From: G963668345 sp965226215
Lineage (GTDB): Bacteria; Acidobacteriota; Terriglobia; Bryobacterales; UBA6623
DNA length: 64,000 nucleotides
Direction of reading: 5' to 3'
Assembly (NCBI GenBank): GCA_965226215.1
Contig: CBDDCH010000002.1
Coordinates: 868,001 to 932,000, forward strand
Position numbers and translations under genes: made by a program. The notes under the pieces were generated by a model that was not told the origin of the DNA, did not search any database, and saw nothing but the letters and a program-made list of their open reading frames with translations. Positions 41,728 to 50,110 of the stretch are shown here, piece by piece (position 1 is the stretch's first letter; every line of letters begins with the position of its first letter).

Positions 41728-42568
41728 GAGCCGCGACCGTGAGGGAGCGGTCCCTGGGCCTTCGCCAAGATGAGCGGAGCCGCGACCGCCAGTGAGCGGT
41801 CCATGGGCCTTCGCCAAGATAAACGGAGCCGCGACCGTCAGGGAGCGGTTAATCCCCCTCAAGAGTCCGGTCCTGCCACAGCCTCGCGGCTCACCCATGG
41901 GGTTGAAAACCGGTAGGTTTTCAACCGGGTGGCCATGGCGCCACGATCGCGCCGGATACTTGGCCTGTCACTAGCGTTCCAGGCTCAGTCCCTTGCTCTC
42001 GCACACCCTTGCCATGCCCGATTCGGAGCCGCGAACGCCAGTGAGCGGCCATGGGCCTTCGCCAAGATGAGCGGAGCCGCGACCGTCAGGGAGCGGTTAA
42101 TCCCCCTCAAGAGTCCGGTCCTGCCACAGCCTCGCGGCTCACCCATGGGGTTGAAAACCGGTAGGTTTTCAACCGGGTGGCCATGGCGCCACGATCGCGC
42201 CGCATACTTGGCCTGTCGCTAGCGTTCCAGGCTCAGTCCCTTGCTCTCGCACACCCTTGCCATGCCCGATTCGGAGCCGCGAACGCCAGTGAGCGGCCAT
42301 GGGCCTTCGCCAAGATGAGCGGAGCCGCGACCGTCAGGGAGCGGTTAATCCCCCTCAAGAGTCCGGTCCTGCCACAGCCTACGGCCCACCCAAGGCGATC
42401 AAAACCGGTGGGTTTTCTACCGCGCGGCCATGGCGCCACGGTCGCGCCGCATACTTGGCCTGTCACTAGCGTTCCAGGCTCAGTCCCTTGCTCTCGCACA
42501 CCCTGGCCATGCCCGATTCGGAGCCGCGACCGTCAGGGAGCGGCCATGGCGTACGGCCAAGCCTGTGC
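41728..42568. repeat. Tandem repeat array: three 248-bp units built on a 24-base module
   Basis: The module GGAGCCGCGACCG ... GAGCGG (24 bases, small variation) occurs at 41728, 41776, 41825, 42025, 42073, 42273, 42321 and 42520. The two leftmost spacings are 48 and 49 bases, and the rest form a 248-bp higher-order unit (41825, 42073 and 42321; 42025, 42273 and 42520). Units 1 and 2 are nearly identical, and the third diverges in its second half. Each unit also contains GGTTGAAAACCGGTAGG and GGTTTTCAACCGG, an inverted pair. Open frames through it simply repeat the same peptide. Confidence 0.9.
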
Positions 42569-42973
42569 CCCACCCAAAGGGATGAACGCGGGTGGGTTTT
42601 CAACCGGGCGATCCAGGGATCGTCGGCCTATCATCCATCGTGAATTATGCAACCGAGCACCCGCTCGACGGGGCCGCCGGCGCTGGACACGGCGGACGGA
42701 AATACCTTGTGAAACCGGATGTCAAGGGTATCATTGCAGGCATCATTTCAGCGATTTCAGCGTATCATTCTTGGAGACGTGTTCGGCGGTGCGGTAGAAT
42801 CGGCATGGGAATGGGGGCTCCACCGTGACGGTTCTTCCCTGGCTCCCCAGTGCCCGGCGGAACCTTCCCGACTCACGTTTCGTCGGCATCCGATAAGGCC
42901 GGTCTAGACCTAGCCTTTACGGTTAGTCAGCAGCCTGCGCGCAGGGGCGATCGGCGGTTTTTGAGCGGTCATT
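42569..42973. other. Intergenic stretch right of the tandem array
   Basis: No supported gene. The short open frames lack protein-like features. The last array module fades into unique sequence near 42600. Confidence 0.45.
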
Positions 42974-43609
42974 TTGAACACTGAGCTCATCGAGATCTCT
43001 CTGGACTCTCCCGCCCCGGAGTCGCTCGAGCGCGCCGCCGAGGCGATTCGCGCCGGCAAGGTTGTAGCCATCCCGACCGACAGCTTGTACGTGCTTGCCA
43101 CCGATCCCTTTAGCCTCCGGGCGGTGGCCGCCGTCTTCGACGCCAAGGGTCGCCAACTCGATCGTTCACTTCCCATCCTGGTGAATTCGCTCCAGATGGC
43201 GGAGGACTACGCCGCGAATCTGACCTCGCGTTTTTATCTGTTGGCCCGTCATTTTTGGCCTGGGCCGTTGACGATCATCGTCCCGGCGTCTCCGAAGCTG
43301 CCCCTTAAGGTCACGGGCAACACCGGCCGCCTCGCCGTCCGCTGCGCCAGTGCGACTGTATCGAATCGGCTCATCGACCTTCTGGAGATGCCGATCATCG
43401 CCACCAGCGCCAACCGGTCTGGGAAACCAACCTGCCGTAGCGGTATCGACGTTTTCGGCACGATGGACGGTCGTGTCGACTTGGTCCTCGATGGCGGTGC
43501 GATCAGCGGGCCTGGGTCGACGACGGTCGATATTACCGAGCCGCAGTGGAAGATCATCCGCGAGGGGGCGGTTCGCCGAGCCAATATCGCTGAATGTTTG
43601 CAGCCATAG
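42974..43609 (+). CDS. tsaC: L-threonylcarbamoyladenylate synthase (YrdC/Sua5/TsaC family)
   Basis: A 211-residue YrdC-fold enzyme that makes threonylcarbamoyl-AMP for t6A37 of ANN-decoding tRNAs. AAEAIRAGKVVAIPTDSLYV is the entry motif, FWPGPLTIIVPA the ATP-site loop, and RLAVRCASATVSNRLIDLLE with IIATSANRSG the later conserved blocks. The classical KxR motif (here around DAKGRQLDRSLPILV) is present in variant form. The start is a TTG at 42974, with no better codon in frame. The C-terminal Sua5 domain is absent, so this is the short form. Confidence 0.88.
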   Translation: MNTELIEISLDSPAPESLERAAEAIRAGKVVAIPTDSLYVLATDPFSLRAVAAVFDAKGRQLDRSLPILVNSLQMAEDYAANLTSRFYLLARHFWPGPLTIIVPASPKLPLKVTGNTGRLAVRCASATVSNRLIDLLEMPIIATSANRSGKPTCRSGIDVFGTMDGRVDLVLDGGAISGPGSTTVDITEPQWKIIREGAVRRANIAECLQP

Positions 43610-43764
43610 CCCCAGCTCGCTCGATGGCGCGGCAAAGACAGGTTTTGAGGACTTTGTCCTCTCTCGTTGACGGTCGCAAAATGCTGAGCTATTTGGCTAA
43701 GCAGATGTAGAGTACGGTAAGCAAGGGAATCGAAAAGCTAAAATCCCCATGGAAGGTAGCAGCC

Positions 43765-45555
43765 GTGAGGAAAATGAACGTCGAGCATTTCGTCCGTCAA
43801 CTGAAGCTCACGGCCGAGCAGCATGGTCAGCTTGCGTTCTTCGTGGGTGCGGGGTGTTCCGTTTCTTCCGGCATTCCCGGGGCGGCCGCGCTCGTCAAGG
43901 AGTGGCTGCCGAAACTCCACTATCAGATGACGGGCGAAGGGGAACCCTTTGACGAGTGGGTAGCTCGCGAGCTTCCGAGGTACAAGCAAGAGGACCCTGC
44001 CGCTTCCTACGCGTCTGTCATGCGCCGGCTTTTTCCACAGTCGCCACAGCGACAGCGGGAGGTCGAGAGGTTTGCCTTGGGCAAAGACCCGGCGTTTGGC
44101 TATGCCGTCTTGGCTAGTCTGATTACCCACAAGGATTTTGCGCCCTGCTTTAAGCTCGTTCTCACCACCAACTTCGACGATCTTGTCGCCGATGCCCTTT
44201 ACCTTTTCACGCAGCAAAAGCCCCTGGTCGTCGCCCACGAATCTCTGGCCGGGTTTGTCGAGACCGGTCGCACTCGCCCGCTGGTAATCAAGCTCCACGG
44301 GGATGCCCTTCTCGAACCGAAGAGTCTGGAGGAAGAGACCGCCGAGCTTGACCCTGCCATACAGGAGGTCTTGACCGAGCAATTGAGAGATCGTGGTTTG
44401 GTCTTCGTCGGATACGGTGGCAACGACAGAAGCATCTCAGGCTTTCTCAAGGGGCTTCCGGCAAATGCCCTCAAGTGGGGAGTCTATTGGGTGAATAAGC
44501 AGCTCCCTGAGGCCGATTTCGGCGAATGGCTGGAATCCCGGGCCAACGCCTACTGGATCGAGCATCTCAGCTTCGACGAATTGATGGTGCTCGTGTTTCA
44601 GGAGTTCGACCTGTCTCATCCGGACACGCGGAGGTTCGACAAGTTGATGACGACCTACCGCGAAACCTTCAGCAAACTGAGTAAGGGGGTCGAGGCCAAG
44701 GAAGAGAGCGCGCTCAAGGGCAGACTGGTTTCGGCTGTCAGCAAGACGGCCGAAGAGTTCAAAGACTGGTGGTCGGTCGAGCTCGCCGCTCGCAAGGTCA
44801 GGGAATCCGACCCCGAAGAGGCCGACAGGATCTACAGGGCGGGCATCGAAAGGTTCCCGCAGTCGCCCGAGCTCCTGGGCAGCTATGCGCTCTTCCTTAG
44901 GAGAGTTCGCCAGAAGATGGATGAGGCGGAGTCCTACTACCACCGCGCCCTGGGGGCGGAGCCGACCCAAGCCAACAACCTCGGCAACTATGCCCTTTTC
45001 CTGTGGGAGGTGCGCCACAGGCCAGACGAGGCGGAGCTCTACTTCCAGCGGGCGCTGGAGGCAGATCCGACAGATGCCATCAACCTGGGCAACTATGCGA
45101 ATTTCCTCTGGATTGTTCGCAAGAAGACCCGAGAGGTGGAATCCAATTATGAGCGGGCGCTGGAGGCGGACCCGACCGATGCCGGCATTTTGGGCAACTA
45201 TGCCGGCTTCCTTCTAGCTTGGGGCAAGACTCAAGAAGGGCTGCAGCAACTGGATCGGGCGATCCAAGCCCAGACACTCGAAACGAACGAAGCGTCACTA
45301 CTCGAGTGGCAGTTTTACCGCTATGCGCATGCCCCCGAGGCGAAGCGCGCTGAGGCCCTATCCGAGATCAGAGGCCCGCTGGAGAAGAATGTACGGTCCC
45401 CAGGTTGGGACTTGACCCAGAATATCGAGCGCGCCCGTGAGGACGGTCACCCGAATACCGAGCTGCTTGAAGCGCTGGCGAAGGTGATCTCAGAGAATCG
45501 AGATCTGGCGACCCTCGATCCGTTCGACGAATGGCAAAAAGCTCAGCGTCCTTGA
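43765..45555 (+). CDS. SIR2-domain protein with C-terminal TPR repeats, candidate anti-phage NADase
   Basis: A 596-residue protein. Residues 20-270 form a SIR2_2 NAD-binding domain: FFVGAGCSVSSGIPGA (25-40), LTTNFDDLVADA (133-144), VIKLHGD with the catalytic His near 178, and VFVGYGGNDRS (213-223). Residues 350-500 hold four TPR-like repeats of about 35 residues each ending in a GNYA-type motif (LGSYALFLRR, LGNYALFLWE, LGNYANFLWI and LGNYAGFLLA). SIR2 domains in defence proteins such as ThsA and DSR2 deplete NAD+ on infection. Here a TPR sensor may replace their usual sensors. The gene stands alone between tsaC and folD. Its defence role is an inference. Confidence 0.85.
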   Translation: MRKMNVEHFVRQLKLTAEQHGQLAFFVGAGCSVSSGIPGAAALVKEWLPKLHYQMTGEGEPFDEWVARELPRYKQEDPAASYASVMRRLFPQSPQRQREVERFALGKDPAFGYAVLASLITHKDFAPCFKLVLTTNFDDLVADALYLFTQQKPLVVAHESLAGFVETGRTRPLVIKLHGDALLEPKSLEEETAELDPAIQEVLTEQLRDRGLVFVGYGGNDRSISGFLKGLPANALKWGVYWVNKQLPEADFGEWLESRANAYWIEHLSFDELMVLVFQEFDLSHPDTRRFDKLMTTYRETFSKLSKGVEAKEESALKGRLVSAVSKTAEEFKDWWSVELAARKVRESDPEEADRIYRAGIERFPQSPELLGSYALFLRRVRQKMDEAESYYHRALGAEPTQANNLGNYALFLWEVRHRPDEAELYFQRALEADPTDAINLGNYANFLWIVRKKTREVESNYERALEADPTDAGILGNYAGFLLAWGKTQEGLQQLDRAIQAQTLETNEASLLEWQFYRYAHAPEAKRAEALSEIRGPLEKNVRSPGWDLTQNIERAREDGHPNTELLEALAKVISENRDLATLDPFDEWQKAQRP

Positions 45556-45735
45556 CGGGGTCCAGTCGCTAGCGACTGACTTACCCTGTTTGGGCCCGTC
45601 GGGCCCCGATTCATCTCGCTGGGATGTCCTCAACAATTCGCTAGGAAGCACGCTCCCATCAGACCTCCTCGAGTCACGTGCTATCATTCGGTGTTTCTTT
45701 CCCGTTTCATTCTCACTGCCTCTCGGAGTACTCCG

Positions 45736-46659
45736 TTGCCCGCACGCATCCTGAATGGGAATCTCATCGGCGATCAGATCCTCTCGGAAGTCAAACAAGA
45801 GGTAGCCGAGCTATCAAACCGCGGTATCCGCCCAGGCCTTGCGGCCGTTCTGGTCGGGGACGACCCGGGATCAAAAATTTACGTTCGGAACAAGATCCGG
45901 GCCTCCAAAGACGTTGGCATCTACAGCGAGACCATCACGCCCTCCGCCGGCAGCTCGACCGACGAGCTGCTTGAGCTGCTTGAGCTGCTTAACGCCCGCG
46001 AGGACATCGATGGCATTTTGGTGCAGCTGCCCCTGCCGCCCCAAGTAGATACCGCGCAGGTGTTGACGGCCGTTTCCCCCGACAAGGACGTAGACGGTTT
46101 CCACCCCGTGAACACCGGACTGCTGGCTGCCCAGCGGCCGCGCCTCGTACCTTGCACGCCTGCCGGGCTAATCGAGATCCTCAAGCGAAGCCGAATCCCG
46201 ATTGCCGGCCAACGAGCAGTCGTGATCGGGCGCAGCAACATTGTCGGCAAGCCGGCGGCTTTGTTGCTGATTCAAGAGAACGCCACGGTTACCGTCTGCC
46301 ACTCGAAGACCCGCGATCTGCCCACCGTCGCGCGAGAAGCCGAGATCTTAGTGGTTTCGACGGGGCGGCCCGCGATGGTCACACGCGAGTTTATCCGGCC
46401 GGGTGCGACAGTTCTCGACGTCGGCATCAACCGGCTCACCGATGCCGGCCAAGTCGAAGAGATTTTCCAGGGCCTGCCCGAAAGGCTCGAGCAGTTCCGG
46501 GCCAAGGGGTCAATCCTGGTTGGCGATGTCCACCCCGCGGATGTTGCCCAGGTAGCGGGCGCCTATACGCCGGTGCCCGGAGGTGTCGGTCCCCTGACCG
46601 TGGCGATGTTGATGGTGAATACGGTTCGGGCCGCGCGGCTTCGACGTGCAACCGGCTAG
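45736..46659 (+). CDS. folD: Methylenetetrahydrofolate dehydrogenase/cyclohydrolase FolD
   Basis: A 307-residue bifunctional enzyme interconverting 5,10-methylene- and 10-formyl-tetrahydrofolate with NADP. LAAVLVGDDPGSKIYVRNKI carries the Tyr-x3-Lys catalytic pair. DGILVQLPLPPQVDTAQVLT, PDKDVDGFHPVNTGLLA and GRSNIVGKPAALLLIQENAT (Rossmann loop) are diagnostic. VPGGVGPLTVAMLM closes the domain. The TTG at 45736 follows CGGAG at a good distance and matches the family start. Upstream codons are unlike FolD. A threefold GAGCTGCTT repeat encodes ELLELLELL at 45963-45993. Confidence 0.95.
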   Translation: MPARILNGNLIGDQILSEVKQEVAELSNRGIRPGLAAVLVGDDPGSKIYVRNKIRASKDVGIYSETITPSAGSSTDELLELLELLNAREDIDGILVQLPLPPQVDTAQVLTAVSPDKDVDGFHPVNTGLLAAQRPRLVPCTPAGLIEILKRSRIPIAGQRAVVIGRSNIVGKPAALLLIQENATVTVCHSKTRDLPTVAREAEILVVSTGRPAMVTREFIRPGATVLDVGINRLTDAGQVEEIFQGLPERLEQFRAKGSILVGDVHPADVAQVAGAYTPVPGGVGPLTVAMLMVNTVRAARLRRATG

Positions 46660-47439
46660 TAGGGACAAACACTCTTGTTTGTCCTAGCCGCCACGAGGCG
46701 GCTCACCTCGCGGGCGCGATAAAAGGTCGGCAGCCTGGAGAGGCCTGAATCGACACCGAGGAACGGGTCCAGCCCTGATGACCTCCGGCTCGCATCTAAG
46801 CGACCTGCACACGACGCTCTCCGCTGCGCTGGATTTCGACCACACCCGCCTAACGTTTTTCCGAACGACGGGCTGTCAGTCCGACTCCAATCTCCCGGTC
46901 ACGGACGGCAACATTCCTTGTTTCAGTAACTTCCGGACTCTTGTCCCGAGAAATCCCAGGCCCCCACGATACAATAGACGCAGGAGGCTGTCCACAGAAA
47001 CGCATGACAAGATCGTGGAGTGCCACAAGCCGCTTGGAAGCGGTCGATGGGAATACGACCAAACAAACCCAATCTCGCCGAACCCCATTGGCATCAGGCC
47101 CCGACTGCCAATCGGCCAACGACAGAGCCGCGGGCGGTGAGCAAGCTGTTGGTTGGTGGGTCAGCCAACCGCTCCCTAGAGCAGCGAGAACAAGGTTCTC
47201 GTTCCAGCGCTCCAATGGCTTTTTAGCACGCGGAGGCGGTCGACTTAGAAAATTACCAAACAAAGCCAATCTGCATATAAGCCAAATTAATACAATGACT
47301 TACGGAAAAGTTCCAATGGCGAACAAAAGGGATAGAAAGAAACGGGACCAATGACGGCCCTCTCGTCAAAGGTGCGAGCTGGCCGAGCGGTCGGTGGTAG
47401 GGTTTGGCGGGAAGTGCGGACTCTCTAGATAGAGATTTG
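46660..47439. other. Long intergenic stretch of mixed repeat remnants
   Basis: No supported gene in about 780 bases. It holds GGGACAAAC-ACTCTT-GTTTGTCC (46665-46689, possible terminator-like hairpin), ACCAAACAAACCCAATCT (from 47058) and ACCAAACAAAGCCAATCT (from 47256). It also holds GAACAAGGTTCTCGTTCCAG (47187-47207), which is related to 54896-54915. Confidence 0.6.
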
Positions 47440-48045
47440 ATGCTAAAAGTAGGCTTGACGGGCGGGTTGGCCACGGGTAAGACCTATGTCGCTGGCCTGC
47501 TTGAGAAGCTGGGATGCTACGTCATTCATGCCGACCGGCTGGGGCATGAGGTATTGCTTCCAGGTGGCGAAGCCTACGACGATGTAGTTACTGAATTCGG
47601 GGCTGAGATTGTCGCGGCGGACGGAACGATCGATCGCAAAGCTTTGGGCTCGGTAGTGTTTTCTAACCCTGACCGTCTCGAGGTGCTCAACGCGCTGGTC
47701 CATCCACACGTTTTTCGTCACCAGAACGAATTCTTTGACACCGTTACTCGAAAAGACGCGCACGCAGTCGTTGTTTCGGAAGCTGCCATCATGATCGAGA
47801 CAGGAAGCTACAAGCGCTACGATCGGCTCATGCTCACCGTCTGCCCGCCTGAGTTGCAGATCCGACGCTACGTCGAACGCGAAGGCGCCACGGATGACGA
47901 GGCCCGTGAGCGGCTGGCGCGCCAAATGCCCCTGGACGACAAGAAGAAGTTCGCGGATTACATGATCGACACATCGGGCACCAAAGCCGAAACCGAACGT
48001 CAGGTGCGACAAATTTATCTTCAACTTAGGAAGGAAGCCGGATGA
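47440..48045 (+). CDS. coaE: Dephospho-CoA kinase
   Basis: A 201-residue P-loop kinase for the last step of coenzyme A synthesis. MLKVGLTGGLATGKTYVAGL contains the Walker A (GGLATGKT). IHADRLGHEVLLPGG holds the substrate-binding Asp, and QMPLDDKKKFADYMIDTSGT is the C-terminal block with the lid Arg nearby (ARERLARQM). The ATG at 47440 fits the family start better than the frame-open codons before it. Its stop overlaps the htrA-like start by ATGA. Confidence 0.93.
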   Translation: MLKVGLTGGLATGKTYVAGLLEKLGCYVIHADRLGHEVLLPGGEAYDDVVTEFGAEIVAADGTIDRKALGSVVFSNPDRLEVLNALVHPHVFRHQNEFFDTVTRKDAHAVVVSEAAIMIETGSYKRYDRLMLTVCPPELQIRRYVEREGATDDEARERLARQMPLDDKKKFADYMIDTSGTKAETERQVRQIYLQLRKEAG

Positions 48046-49191
48046 GCCGCCGCTTCGGATTACGAGCCTTTTGGCTGGCCGCCTTACTCGCCGCCGCCTT
48101 TGTCCTGGGGACCACGTCGCCTGACTGGATGCGGCCGGATCGCGACACCGTCGCGCCCGCCCCCTTCTGGACGGAGGCTCAGTCGACAAGCCTCACGCAG
48201 GAGGAGGTGTCAAACATTGACATCTACAACCGCACCAGCCCGGCGACGGTTAACATCACGAGCACCGTTCTCAAGCGCGGGTGGTTCTTTGAGATGTACC
48301 CCGTCGAAGAGTCGGGATCAGGCTTCCTTGTTGATGCGAAAGGCCGTATCCTCACAAATCACCATGTGATCAAAGGTGATGCGCCGCAACTGGAAGTGAG
48401 GCTTGCTGATAAGTCTCGCCATAAGGCCGAAGTCCTAGCGACCGACGAAGCGAACGATTTGGCCTTGATTCAGATCAAGACCGATGAGCCTCTCGAATAT
48501 CTTACTCTCGGACACTCCGACAACCTTGAAGTCGGCCAAAAGGTACTCGCCATCGGCAACCCTTTCGGGCTCGAGGGAACGCTCACCACGGGTGTCATCA
48601 GCTCGTTGGACCGGTCGATTCGGACGCGCGATGGTGTGTTGGAAGCCATGATTCAGACGGATGCTGCTATCAACCCCGGCAATAGCGGCGGGCCGCTGCT
48701 CGACAGCAGCGGAAATGTGATCGGCGTCAATACAGCCATCTATGGGCCCGGAGGCAGTATCGGCATCGGGTTTGCCATGCCGATTGGCCGCGCCAAACCC
48801 TTGCTGGAATACATTGCCTCGGGAGGAAAATCTCGCCGGCCGCAACCGATCGGACTTCGTCATATGTTCCTTCCAGACCGCCCCGCGGAAGCTCTCGATT
48901 TGCCGAGTGCGGGTCTGCTGGTGACCGAGGTGAGGCGCGGTTCCGCGGCCCACGAGGCGGGCTTGCGAGGCGCAACGCGCGAGGTCATCCTAGGCAACTA
49001 TGCCATCCTCTGGGGTGGGGATTTTATCATTAGAAGTGGAGGGTCGTGAAGTCACGCATCAACGCGCATTGAGCCAGGTGATGTCGCTAAAGCATGGCGG
49101 CGATACCGTGCGTCTGAAGGTGATCCGTGAAGGCGACGCGGTGGATGTCAGCGTCGCGCTGAAGTCAGCCCCCGCGAGGCTTCGTTTCTAG
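48042..49191 (+). pseudogene. HtrA/DegP-type serine protease, frameshifted in the PDZ domain
   Basis: Envelope quality-control protease. It has an N-terminal signal anchor (LRAFWLAALLAAAFVLGTTS), then the trypsin-like domain with His108 (ILTNHHVIKG), Asp139 (DEANDLALIQI) and Ser215 (NPGNSGGPLLD). The PDZ domain starts at LVTEVRRGSAAHEAGLRG. At about 49030-49040 the frame breaks: frame 0 ends IIRSGGS-stop at 49049, while frame 1 continues VEGREVTHQRALSQVMSLKH to 49191. Removing one A gives IIRVEGREVT, so this is a one-base insertion. The protease domain is intact even if the shift is real. The start overlaps coaE by four bases. Confidence 0.88.
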
Positions 49192-49520
49192 GCAGCCGTC
49201 CCAGACAAAACTTCCTGGTCGTCCCGGCGACGTGGCGTACGCTTTCAGCGTGCCGTGTCGGGCTTTCGAGCCCGACATTTCCGAATAACTCCACCTACGT
49301 TTGAGATCGAGGTGCTCAAGCTCACGGTAGGGGCGCGATTCATCGCGTCCGCTTACCGACATGCCGCACGCTGGGCGATGTACACAAACTGTTGCCGCGA
49401 GCTCTGGCCAGCGGGGCCTTTGCCTCATCCACCGCGGTCGGGGTAAGAAATGCGGGCTAGCGCTGTCTGCCGGCTGCACCGCATGACATACTGGGGATTC
49501 CGTCCCAGGTCTAGACACCG
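49192..49520. repeat. Intergenic repeat cluster before dtd
   Basis: No gene. From left: the 48-bp repeat (49199-49250, as at 30127-30174), the perfect hairpin GTCGGGCT-TTCG-AGCCCGAC (49257-49276), the GTAGGG-type hairpin GGGGCGCGATTCATCGCGTC (49329-49348), and the dispersed end AAGAAATGCGGGCTAG (49445-49460). Confidence 0.7.
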
Positions 49521-49970
49521 ATGAGAGCAGTCGTACAGCGCGTCAGCCGAGCCCAAGTTAGCGTCGAAGGGCAAGTCGTCGGATCCATCCAGGAGGGCTT
49601 GCTGGTGTTGCTTGGGGTTGGCGGGGAGGATCACGAAGCCGATGCCGCCTACCTCGCCGAGAAAACCGCCGGCCTGAGAATTTTCCAAGACGAAGCCGGC
49701 AAGATGAATCGCTCTGTTACAGAAATCGCCGGCCAGGTCTTGGTCGTCTCGCAGTTCACCTTGTTCGGAGACTGTCGCCGTGGCCGTCGGCCCGGCTTCA
49801 GCGCGGCGGCGCCTCCCGAACTTGCTGACCAGCTCTACCAACACTACGTGTCGTTGTTACGGCAGAAAGGCCTTACGGTTGAGACGGGCGTATTTCAAGC
49901 CATGATGAAAGTCGAGTCGGCGAACGAGGGACCCGTAACCATTCTGCTGGACTCAAAGAAACTCTTCTAG
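49521..49970 (+). CDS. dtd: D-aminoacyl-tRNA deacylase
   Basis: A 149-residue DTD that hydrolyses D-amino acids, and Gly, from mischarged tRNA. MRAVVQRVSRAQVSVEGQVV, the cross-subunit VSQFTLFGDCRRGRRPGFS and the late NEGPVTILLDSKKLF correspond to the family. The usual NxGPxT motif is present as NEGPVT. Full length. It stands 15 bases before an open frame leading to the helicase. Confidence 0.95.
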   Translation: MRAVVQRVSRAQVSVEGQVVGSIQEGLLVLLGVGGEDHEADAAYLAEKTAGLRIFQDEAGKMNRSVTEIAGQVLVVSQFTLFGDCRRGRRPGFSAAAPPELADQLYQHYVSLLRQKGLTVETGVFQAMMKVESANEGPVTILLDSKKLF

Positions 49971-50110
49971 CGCAGTGAGGCAGATTGCATGTTGTCCACA
50001 ACTGCCTGAATCCGGCTGCTGCTCACCTACGACGTTCGCTTCCGCTAAAAACGATATCCTTTAGGAGAAACGACCCGCCAGGCCGAAACCAGGATGTCCG
50101 ATTCGCCCGC

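Noticed and set aside
41728..42568. CRISPR array
   Set aside because: The spacings are not uniform spacer lengths, the sequence between modules is itself repeated, and no cas genes are present.
41929..42797. Open frames through the tandem array as repeat proteins
   Set aside because: They repeat the same non-globular peptide only because the DNA repeats. Other frames are equally open, and there is no ribosome site or signal.
46850..47269. A 139-residue minus-strand ORF
   Set aside because: It runs through three repeat remnants and has no protein-like pattern.
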